6,921 nt of DNA from Sphingomonas sp. (GTDB lineage Bacteria > Pseudomonadota > Alphaproteobacteria > Sphingomonadales > Sphingomonadaceae). Shown in pieces: positions 1 to 5,506 of the stretch. Each line of letters starts with the position of its first letter. Within the stretch, counting starts at the first letter, position 1. The notes beneath the pieces were generated by a model, which was given only the letters and a program-made list of their open reading frames with translations, was not told where the DNA came from and searched no databases. The DNA lies in the NCBI GenBank assembly GCA_013822915.1, contig PNLG01000355.1, forward strand, positions 1 through 6,921. Direction: 5' to 3'. Position numbers and translations under genes: made by a program.

Positions 1-449
1 AGTTGGTGTGGCTGGCGGTGTTTTTTACGATCCTTTATTTCGGGATTGTCGGCCCGACCTTGCCCAAGCTGGGCAAGGTCGTGACCGAGCGTGAAGGCAA
101 GATCACCGGCGATATCGATTCCGCCGCGGCGGCCAAGGCGAATGCCGACGCGCTGGGCGCGGATTATGCCGCCGGAATCACCGCCGCACAGGATGCGGCG
201 CGCGCGCGGCTAAACCAGGCGCGGGCGGAGTCTTCTGCAGCAATCGAAGCGCAGCTCAGCGCCGCCAATGCCCGGCTGGACGCAGATGCGGCATCAGCGA
301 AGGCGTCGCTCGACGTCGCGCGCGCGAACGCGCTGGCGGAGATCGAGTCAGTCGCCGGGGAAGCCGCGGCTGATATCGTCGAAAAGCTCACGGGTGCGCG
401 CCCTGCAGCAGAGGCGGTCGCGGCGGCAACGCGCACGGCGCTAGCGTAA
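1..449 (+). CDS. atpF2: ATP synthase F0 subunit b' (5'-truncated)
   Basis: Peripheral-stalk subunit b' of the membrane F0 sector, which pairs with subunit b to hold the F1 head still against the rotor. The visible 149 codons begin inside the N-terminal membrane helix (hydrophobic from VWLAVFFTILYFGIV) and continue with PKLGKVVTEREGKI, the usual b/b' segment that leaves the membrane. About 100 Ala-rich, charged residues follow, with the look of a long right-handed coiled coil, then a short C-terminal tail. The TTG at position 3 is read here as an internal Leu codon, not a start: family members have roughly 10 more residues, usually ending in a Gln before this Leu, and the window opens with the last two bases of such a codon (ag). 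The true start therefore lies upstream of the window. A separate b' gene directly before the b gene is typical of alphaproteobacteria and photosynthetic bacteria. The symbol varies (atpF2, atpG, atpX). Confidence 0.92.
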   Translation, partial: LVWLAVFFTILYFGIVGPTLPKLGKVVTEREGKITGDIDSAAAAKANADALGADYAAGITAAQDAARARLNQARAESSAAIEAQLSAANARLDADAASAKASLDVARANALAEIESVAGEAAADIVEKLTGARPAAEAVAAATRTALA

Positions 450-452
450 GGA
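448..452 (+). promoter_or_regulatory. Shine-Dalgarno site of atpF
   Basis: AAGGA lies 9 bases before the ATG at 462 and overlaps the stop codon of the b' gene, which fits coupled translation of b' and b in one message. Confidence 0.6.
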
Positions 453-461
453 CGACGGACG

Positions 462-1007
462 ATGACGGGTGCCATTCTTGCCGCGGGCCATGCCGCCGCC
501 GATCACCACGGGCCGACCCTGCTCGGCCTCAGCGCTGAGGGGTGGGTCTATGTCGGCCTGACGATCTTTTTCCTGATTGCGATTTTTTATGCCAAGGCGC
601 CGCAGATGATCGCGAAGGCGCTCGACGCGCGCATCGCCGCGATCCGCGCTCAGCTCGACGAAGCGGCTGCGCTGCGCGCTGAGGCGGAAGCGATGCTCGC
701 CGAGGCCAAGGCACGCACCGCTGCCAGCGCGGGCGATGCCGCGGCGATTGTCGCGCAGGCTGAGGCCGAGGCCAAGGCAATGCTCGCCAAGGCAGAGGCC
801 GATGCGCACGAGCTGGTATCGCGTCGCACGAAAATGGCGGAGGATAAAATCGCCGCTGCCGAGCGCAGCGCGCTGGCCGATGTTCGCGCCGTTGCCGCGC
901 AGGCGGCAGCAACAGCTGCGGGGGCGATTATTGCCGATCATCACGGCGCCGCCGCCGACCGCGCGCTGGTCGATCGGACGATTTCGGGGCTTTCGCGCCC
1001 GAATTGA
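462..1007 (+). CDS. atpF: ATP synthase F0 subunit b
   Basis: Second peripheral-stalk subunit of F0F1 ATP synthase, 181 residues, forming a heterodimer with b'. A 26-residue N-terminal extension is Ala/His rich (GHAAADHHG). One membrane helix spans about residues 27-44 (GWVYVGLTIFFLIAIFYA), followed by KAPQMIAKALDARIAAIR, the conserved exit segment of b subunits. Residues 48-155 are Ala/Glu/Lys/Arg-rich coiled coil. The ATG at 462 lies 12 bases after the b' stop and is preceded by a good Shine-Dalgarno (AAGGA, 448-452), so the two genes are clearly cotranscribed at the end of the F0 operon. Genes for subunits a and c would be expected upstream, and the F1 genes elsewhere, as is usual in alphaproteobacteria (not visible here). 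The call rests on the membrane anchor, coiled coil, length and position beside b'. Confidence 0.93.
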   Translation: MTGAILAAGHAAADHHGPTLLGLSAEGWVYVGLTIFFLIAIFYAKAPQMIAKALDARIAAIRAQLDEAAALRAEAEAMLAEAKARTAASAGDAAAIVAQAEAEAKAMLAKAEADAHELVSRRTKMAEDKIAAAERSALADVRAVAAQAAATAAGAIIADHHGAAADRALVDRTISGLSRPN

Positions 1008-1013
1008 TCCCCG

Positions 1014-1037
1014 AATTGCGTTCGCTGTGTCGCAATT
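1014..1037. repeat. Inverted repeat just after atpF, possible weak transcript end
   Basis: AATTGCG (1014-1020) and CGCAATT (1031-1037) form a perfect 7-bp stem with a 10-base loop, starting 7 bases after the atpF stop. The right arm is also part of a 10-base palindrome, CGCAATTGCG (1031-1040). There is no T-run after it, so it does not look like a classic intrinsic terminator. It may protect the 3' end of the F0 operon message or be an operator for the next gene. Confidence 0.35.
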
Positions 1038-1104
1038 GCGCTAGCTTTGCATCCAAAAACCAGCGAGGATACCCGGCGGTCAGTTGGTGACCGCGCCATG
1101 CCTT

Positions 1105-1108
1105 GAGG
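1105..1108 (+). promoter_or_regulatory. Shine-Dalgarno site deciding the start of the secreted-protein gene
   Basis: GAGG is 5 bases before the ATG at 1114. It favours this start over the in-frame TTG (1084) and GTG (1087) upstream, which would add residues (VTAPCLEVC) in front of a textbook signal peptide. Confidence 0.6.
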
Positions 1109-1113
1109 TTTGT

Positions 1114-1434
1114 ATGAAGCTTATCGCCGTTGCCGCGTTGACGTTGATCGCCGCTGCCCCCGCCCTGGCCCAGACGACGCCAGAGCCTACGCCCCCCGCC
1201 ATCGCCCCTGCCGGTGCGGCAAAGTTCACGGTCGATACGCCGATTGAACAGCTTGTCGCCGATGAAAAGGCGAAGGCAGTGCTGACGTCGGTGCTGGGCG
1301 GCGACATTACGCAGAACCCGTTTTATGACCAGATCAAGGCGATGAGCTTTGCGCAGGTCCAGCCATTGTCGCAGGGGCAGATCACCGACGAACTGGTGAA
1401 AAAGCTTGCTGACGGGCTTGCCGCGATCAAGTAA
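1114..1434 (+). CDS. Small secreted protein of unknown function
   Basis: A 106-residue protein with a clear Sec signal peptide: MKLIAVAALTLIAAAPALA, with an ALA-Q cleavage site after residue 19. The mature protein would be about 87 residues and periplasmic. Residues 20-37 are a Pro/Ala/Thr-rich linker. Residues 38-105 look like a compact helical domain, beginning FTVDTPIEQLVADEKAKAVL, passing through NPFYDQIKAMSFAQVQPL (68-85) and ending in ITDELVKKLADGLAAI. From memory, a similar short domain (DTPIxxL..AKAVL....P......M.L..+.....ITDE.L..I...L) occurs alone or at the C-terminus of larger periplasmic proteins in sphingomonads and caulobacters, but I could not check this. There are no cysteines in the mature part, no lipobox and no catalytic motif. 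It lies 106 bases after atpF and is probably a separate unit. No function is assigned. That it is a real gene is well supported by its signal peptide, ribosome site and codon bias. Confidence 0.8.
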   Translation: MKLIAVAALTLIAAAPALAQTTPEPTPPAIAPAGAAKFTVDTPIEQLVADEKAKAVLTSVLGGDITQNPFYDQIKAMSFAQVQPLSQGQITDELVKKLADGLAAIK

Positions 1435-1477
1435 TCTGCGGTGCTCCGGATCGGGTGAACGGCCCGGTCGCGAACCC

Positions 1478-1508
1478 CCGGCGGCTTTGCGAACGGGCAG
1501 GCCGCCGG
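1478..1508. repeat. GC-rich hairpin in the gap upstream of uvrC
   Basis: CCGGCGGC (1478-1485) and GCCGCCGG (1501-1508) are perfect 8-base inverted repeats around a 15-base loop, which can itself partly pair. No T-run follows on the + strand, so it is not a typical terminator. It lies 43 bases past the stop of the secreted-protein gene and 73 bases before the chosen uvrC start. The rest of this 147-base gap holds no gene that I can support, only a smaller CGGG/CCCG pairing (1452-1466). Confidence 0.4.
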
Positions 1509-1581
1509 CTTGCGGATGGTGACCGTCGTTCCCTCCGGGCGGGGGCGCTCCGATTCACCGACCGGCGACCCCGCTAGACCC

Positions 1582-3522
1582 ATGGCTCAGCCTTCACCGC
1601 CTGTTTCGCCCGCCGTGCCCGATCGTTTCGCCGAGGAACAGGCGACCTATGCCGTGCGCGGTGCCGATGCGCCCGATCTGGCGGGCGGTGTCGCCGCGAT
1701 TCGTAATGTGCTGGCCACGCTGCCTATGCGGCCCGGCGTTTACCGGATGCAGGACGCGCGCGGCGATGTGCTGTATGTTGGCAAGGCCAAAGCGCTCAAA
1801 AACCGCGTCACCAATTACACCCAAGTCGATCGGCTGCCGAAACGGTTGCAACGCATGGTGGCGTTGACGCGGTCGATGACGATCGTGACGACCAATAACG
1901 AAGCCGAAGCGCTGCTGCTCGAAGCACAGCTGATCAAGCGTTACCGTCCGGCCTATAATGTATTGCTGCGCGACGATAAAAGCTTTCCGTTTATCCTGCT
2001 ACGCGCCGATCATGACTTTCCGCGTATTCAAAAGCACCGCGGCGCCCGGCGGGCAAAGGGCAATTATTACGGCCCGTTTGCAAGTGCCGGCGCGGTCAAC
2101 ACCACGCTGAATGCGCTGCAAAAGCTGTTTCTGCTGCGCAGTTGCACCGATGGGTTCATGAAACGGCGCGATCGACCGTGCCTGCTCTATCAGATCAAGC
2201 GCTGTTCGGCGCCCTGTGTCGGGCGGATTTCGACCGATGGCTATGCTGAACTTGTCGCCGACGCAAAGGCGTTTCTGGGCGGCAAATCGACCGAGGTGCA
2301 GGCCAAGCTCGGCGCGCAGATGGAAGCGGCGGCGGCGGCAATGGACTTTGAGCTTGCCGCAATCCTGCGCGACCGGTTGCGCGCGCTGACCTTCATTCAG
2401 GGGTCGCAGGCGATCAATGCCGACGGGGTTGGCGATGCCGATGTGTTCGCAATGGCGAACCGCAATGGCGTTATCGGGGTGCAGGCATTTTTCATTCGGG
2501 GCGGGCAGAATTGGGGGCACCGCAGCTTTTTTCCCGCGCACACCGCCGATGTGCCCGAGGATGAAGTGCTGACTAGCTTTCTTGGCCAGTTTTACGAGGA
2601 AGTGCCGCCGCCGCGCACGGTGCTGGTCGATCGCGATTTGCCCGATGGCGCGCTGCTTGGCGAAGCGCTGGGGGTGCGGGCCGGGCATAAGGTCGCGTTT
2701 TCGGTGCCGCAGCGGGGCGTGCGGCGCAAATTGCTCGACCAGGCGAGGCGCAATGCCGAGGAAGCGCTCGACCGGCGGCTGGCGGAAAGCACGACACAGG
2801 CGCGGCTGTTGCGCGAAGTGGCCGAGCTGTTTGACTTGGCCGAGCCACCCGACCGCATCGAAATCTATGACAACAGCCATATTCAGGGCACCAATGCGCT
2901 GGGCGCGATGGTGGTCGCCGGGCCAGAGGGGTTTCGCAAAGGCCAGTATCGCAAATTCAACATCAAGAACGCAGCGACCGAGCCCGGCGATGATTTCGCG
3001 ATGATGCGCGAAGTCTTGACCCGCCGGTTCACGCGCGCGCAGTCCGATGACCCCGACCGTGCAGGCGGCGATTGGCCCGATCTGGTGCTGATCGACGGCG
3101 GGCGGGGGCATTTGAATGTCGCGCGCGGCGTGCTCGATGCGCTTGAAATAGAGGATGTCTGCCTGGTCGGGATTGCCAAGGGGCCGCACCATGGCCGCGA
3201 CGGGCGCGAGGTGTTTCACTTGACCGATGGGCGCGAATTTCAATTGCCGGTCAACGCGCCGGTGCTGTTCTACCTCCAGCGGCTACGCGATGAGGCGCAT
3301 CGTTTTGCGATCGGCGCACACCGGGCCAAACGGGCAAAGGCGATCGGCGCGAGCCCGCTCGACGATGTGCCCGGCATTGGTCCGGCGCGCAAAAAGGCGC
3401 TGCTGATGCATTTCGGCACTGCGCGGGCGGTGCGCGGCGCATCGCTGGAGGATTTGCAGAAAGCACCGGGGATCAGCGCGGCAGTGGCGCAGCAATTGCA
3501 CGATTTCTTTAACCCGCGCTGA
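1582..3522 (+). CDS. uvrC: Excinuclease ABC subunit C
   Basis: The dual-incision nuclease of nucleotide excision repair: it joins the UvrB-DNA complex and cuts 3' then 5' of the lesion. All domains are present in 646 residues. The GIY-YIG nuclease (about 45-125) has GVY (52-54), YVG (65-67), K68, R75 and a Glu cluster EAEALLLE (107-114). Cysteines 188, 200, 208 and 212 follow, with the same spacing as the four cysteines of E. coli UvrC. The UVR motif for UvrB contact is near 240-275 (MDFELAAILRDRLRAL from 254). The RNase H-like nuclease has D430 in YDNSH, D505 in LIDGG and H573 in DEAHRFA. Two helix-hairpin-helix motifs end the protein (591-646, with VPGIGPARKKAL). The ATG at 1582 has no Shine-Dalgarno. 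In-frame TTG 1510 and ATG 1516 upstream would add an unconserved-looking Pro/Arg/Gly tail, and GTG 1615 is an alternative downstream. The product is certain, the start is not. Confidence 0.97.
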   Translation: MAQPSPPVSPAVPDRFAEEQATYAVRGADAPDLAGGVAAIRNVLATLPMRPGVYRMQDARGDVLYVGKAKALKNRVTNYTQVDRLPKRLQRMVALTRSMTIVTTNNEAEALLLEAQLIKRYRPAYNVLLRDDKSFPFILLRADHDFPRIQKHRGARRAKGNYYGPFASAGAVNTTLNALQKLFLLRSCTDGFMKRRDRPCLLYQIKRCSAPCVGRISTDGYAELVADAKAFLGGKSTEVQAKLGAQMEAAAAAMDFELAAILRDRLRALTFIQGSQAINADGVGDADVFAMANRNGVIGVQAFFIRGGQNWGHRSFFPAHTADVPEDEVLTSFLGQFYEEVPPPRTVLVDRDLPDGALLGEALGVRAGHKVAFSVPQRGVRRKLLDQARRNAEEALDRRLAESTTQARLLREVAELFDLAEPPDRIEIYDNSHIQGTNALGAMVVAGPEGFRKGQYRKFNIKNAATEPGDDFAMMREVLTRRFTRAQSDDPDRAGGDWPDLVLIDGGRGHLNVARGVLDALEIEDVCLVGIAKGPHHGRDGREVFHLTDGREFQLPVNAPVLFYLQRLRDEAHRFAIGAHRAKRAKAIGASPLDDVPGIGPARKKALLMHFGTARAVRGASLEDLQKAPGISAAVAQQLHDFFNPR

Positions 3523-3523
3523 C

Positions 3524-3562
3524 TTGGGCCGCGCTAATTTGGGCCGCGCCAATTTGGGGCCC
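3524..3562. repeat. 15-bp tandem repeat after uvrC
   Basis: TTGGGCCGCGCTAAT (3524-3538) and TTGGGCCGCGCCAAT (3539-3553) differ by one base. A third, partial copy follows (TTGGGGCCC, 3554-3562). The array begins one base after the uvrC stop codon, where it probably arose by local slippage duplication. Confidence 0.75.
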
Positions 3563-3567
3563 ATTTT
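3541..3567 (+). terminator. Possible rho-independent terminator of uvrC
   Basis: GGGCC (3541-3545) can pair with GGCCC (3558-3562), and inside it CCA (3549-3551) with TGG (3555-3557), leaving a GCG bulge. The right arm is followed by ATTTTC, a short T-run. The hairpin is made from the second and third copies of the tandem repeat. The imperfect stem and short T-run keep this tentative. Confidence 0.35.
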
Positions 3568-3614
3568 CAGGCGAATCTTTTGCCCTTGTTTCGGGATTAT
3601 TCACCGTTTCAGCC

Positions 3615-3620
3615 TAAGCC
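3615..3620 (+). promoter_or_regulatory. Candidate -10 element for the deacetylase gene
   Basis: CCTAAGCC includes TAAGCC, whose last base is 7 bases before the A of the ATG at 3627. That would place the transcript start at the start codon itself. No Shine-Dalgarno precedes this ATG (cccaacct). I see no good -35 box at normal spacing, so this is a weak, inferred site. Confidence 0.22.
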
Positions 3621-3626
3621 CAACCT

Positions 3627-4580
3627 ATGCCGAGGCCCGTTTTCCTGACAGTCGACACGGAGATTGCCTGGCGCCATCACCGCGCCGGGCTAGATTCGGC
3701 GAGTGTTTATGGTCGCTCGCTGGAACCCGCTGGCGTCGGCGTCACCTATCAATTGAATCGGCTGCGCGAGCATGGATTGGTGGCGACGTTTTTCGTCGAT
3801 CCGATGCCAGCGTTGGTTTACGGCCTAGACCCGATCAAGCGCGTGGTCGGCACGATCCTTGACGCGGGGCAGGATGTGCAGCTCCACCTGCATCCGAATT
3901 GGACCGCCGCACGGCTTGATGATCGCCGCGTCGCTGCGCCGGGCAATCTCACCGATTATGATCGAGCGGCACAACAGGCGCTGATCGCGCAGGCGCGCGA
4001 CCTGTTGATTGCGGCGGGGGCGCCCCCGCCGGTCGCGTTTCGCGCCGGGAGCTATGCCGCCAACCCCGATACGCTCGACGCGCTGACAGCACTCGGCTTT
4101 GCAATCGACAGCAGCCATAATGGCGCGATGCAGCCGGACCTCAGCATGGTCGATCTGCCCGCGACCCAGATATCGCCTACCCGCCACCGCGGGCTGACCG
4201 AAATGCCGGTCTCGCTCATCGAGGATCGGCCGGGGCGGCTGCGCACGGTGCAAATCTGCGCATTGTCGGCGAGCGAAATGCGTGCGGCGCTCGGTCATGC
4301 GCGGCTGGAACGCCATGCGGCGGTCGTCATTGTCAGCCACAGCTTTGAACTGGCCAACCGGGCGGGCACCGCGCCCAATATGGTGCATGTGCGCCGGTTT
4401 GATGTGTTGTGCGCGCTGCTGGCGGAGCATCGGGCGATGTTGCCCACCCATATGCTGGGCGCCGCTCCCCCGGTGCCGCTGGACCAGCACGACGCCCCGC
4501 TGACCCCCAATACGGGCCGCTATTACTGGCGGCAGGCTGAACAGCTTTGGTCCAACCTTGTGGCGGAGCGGGCGGCATGA
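3627..4580 (+). CDS. Polysaccharide deacetylase-like protein (NodB fold)
   Basis: A 317-residue protein resembling carbohydrate esterase family 4/NodB deacetylases, metal enzymes that remove N- or O-acetyl groups from sugars. Visible motifs in order: FLTVDTE (6-12), where D10 fits the motif-1 Asp; ATFFVDP (53-59), a typical NodB strand; VQLHLHPNW (84-92), where H87 and H89 probably supply the metal-binding histidines but with H-x-H spacing rather than the classic H-x3-H; FRAGSYA (138-144), equivalent to the substrate-groove RxxxY/W motif; GFAIDSS (157-163); and IVSHSFEL (235-242), where H238 fits the late catalytic histidine. There is no signal peptide or membrane segment, so it is either cytoplasmic or exported by another route. 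It starts 104 bases after uvrC, and its stop overlaps the next gene's start (ATGA), so the two are coupled. The substrate is unknown. The altered histidine spacing means deacetylase activity should not be taken for granted. Confidence 0.82.
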   Translation: MPRPVFLTVDTEIAWRHHRAGLDSASVYGRSLEPAGVGVTYQLNRLREHGLVATFFVDPMPALVYGLDPIKRVVGTILDAGQDVQLHLHPNWTAARLDDRRVAAPGNLTDYDRAAQQALIAQARDLLIAAGAPPPVAFRAGSYAANPDTLDALTALGFAIDSSHNGAMQPDLSMVDLPATQISPTRHRGLTEMPVSLIEDRPGRLRTVQICALSASEMRAALGHARLERHAAVVIVSHSFELANRAGTAPNMVHVRRFDVLCALLAEHRAMLPTHMLGAAPPVPLDQHDAPLTPNTGRYYWRQAEQLWSNLVAERAA

Positions 4581-5470
4581 CCGCGAGTCGCCTCCCGCTG
4601 CGGTTTCAGGTCGGCGCCCGCACGCTGTTCGCAGTCGAGCGCCGCCTGGTCCGGGTGGCGCTCGGTCTGGGCGATCCGCTGCCGATGCTGCCGGTGCTGG
4701 ACCGGGATGTCGATGGCTATGCGATCACATCCCTGCCCGAGGCGGAGCTTGCCGAACTGGGCAGCGATGGGTTCATCACCTTTGTCCGCCAGCATTATAC
4801 CCGGCATTTCATCGATTTGACGACGGGGTTCGACGCCTATCTCGCCGCACTCAGCGCCAACACGCGGTCGGGCATCAAGCGCAAGGCAAAGAAGCTGGCG
4901 CAAGTGTCGGGCGGGGCGCTCGACATTCGCCGTTACCGGACGCCCGCTGAGATTGAGGAATTCCACACGATCGCGCGGAGTATTTCGGCCAGAACCTATC
5001 AGGAAAAGTTGCTGGGCGGCGGCTTGCCCGATGATCCGGGCTTTATCGGCGCGATGGTGCGGGCAGCGGCGGCGGATGCGGTGCGCGCGTGGCTGCTCTA
5101 TGTCGAGGACCGGCCGGTTGCCTATCTCTATTGCCCGGTTGCGGGCGGCACGGTGCGCTATGACCATGTCGGCCATGACCCTGATGTCGCTGATCTATCA
5201 CCGGGCAGCGTACTCCAGATGGAGGCAATGCGCGATTTGTTCGCCGAAGGATGCCATCGCCGCTTCGATTTTACCGAAGGCGAGGGGCAGCATAAGCGCC
5301 AATTCGCGACCGGCGGGGTGGCCTGTGTCGACGTCCTGCTGCTGCGACCGACGATCGCCAACCGCGCGACCGTTTGGGCGCTGGCGGGTTTTGACGGCGC
5401 GATGGCGATGGGCAAGCGGTTGGTCGAACGTTTCGGGCTGCAAGCGCTTGCGCGGCGCATCCGCCGCTGA
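4577..5470 (+). CDS. GNAT N-acyltransferase, Acetyltransf_6/FemAB-like
   Basis: A 297-residue protein whose C-terminal two thirds match the Acetyltransf_6 (CelD/FemAB-like, double-GNAT) pattern. These enzymes move an acyl or aminoacyl group, often in polysaccharide or cell-envelope synthesis. Seen in the sequence: a basic helix SGIKRKAKKL (98-107); SARTYQEKLLGGGLP (137-151); the core strand AWLLYVEDRPVAYLYC (171-186); YDHVGHDPDVADLSPGSVLQ (195-214), a conserved turn leading into the acyl-CoA-binding helix; and FDFTEGEGQHKRQFA (230-244), the family's closing motif. Residues 1-80 form a less conserved N-terminal part. There is no signal peptide or membrane helix. The ATG at 4577 overlaps the deacetylase stop as ATGA, so translation is probably coupled. 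A GTG/TTG start 30 bases upstream is possible but less likely. Acyl donor and acceptor cannot be read from the sequence. Related FemAB-like proteins accompany deacetylases in exosortase/exopolysaccharide loci, but no other such genes are seen here. Confidence 0.82.
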   Translation: MTASRLPLRFQVGARTLFAVERRLVRVALGLGDPLPMLPVLDRDVDGYAITSLPEAELAELGSDGFITFVRQHYTRHFIDLTTGFDAYLAALSANTRSGIKRKAKKLAQVSGGALDIRRYRTPAEIEEFHTIARSISARTYQEKLLGGGLPDDPGFIGAMVRAAAADAVRAWLLYVEDRPVAYLYCPVAGGTVRYDHVGHDPDVADLSPGSVLQMEAMRDLFAEGCHRRFDFTEGEGQHKRQFATGGVACVDVLLLRPTIANRATVWALAGFDGAMAMGKRLVERFGLQALARRIRR

Positions 5471-5492
5471 TTTCGCTGGGCTGAGCATCCGC

Positions 5493-5500
5493 GCTATACC
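5493..5500 (+). promoter_or_regulatory. Candidate -10 element of recO
   Basis: GCTATACC matches 7 of 8 positions of the alphaproteobacterial housekeeping -10 consensus as I remember it (GCTANAWC). Its end is 7 bases before the ATG at 5507, so transcription could start at the start codon. The hexamer at -35 spacing (TTCGCT, 5472-5477, 17-base spacer) is a poor match. recO has no Shine-Dalgarno. Confidence 0.35.
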
Positions 5501-5506
5501 GCTGCG

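Noticed and set aside
3..5. TTG as the start codon of the b' gene
   Set aside because: It falls inside the membrane helix, with no upstream space for a ribosome site in the window. The family has about 10 further residues, so the gene is simply cut by the window edge.
441..944. 167-codon minus-strand frame opposite atpF
   Set aside because: It is antisense to a well-supported ATP synthase subunit gene and arises from its Ala-rich, GC-biased codons.
498..955. The AADHHG-like motif appearing near both ends of subunit b
   Set aside because: Two short matches (AADHHG and IADHHG) in an Ala-rich protein are likely coincidence, and no structural role is apparent.
1999..3243. 414-codon open frame on the minus strand
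   Set aside because: It lies wholly inside uvrC, whose domains and catalytic residues are intact. Long antisense frames are expected in GC-rich genes, and the translated protein shows no recognisable motif.
3524..3862. Plus-strand frame starting in the tandem repeat and reading LGRANLGRANLGP, like pentapeptide repeats
   Set aside because: The pentapeptide look comes only from the 15-bp DNA repeat (two copies). The frame then runs out of phase through the deacetylase gene with no family resemblance.
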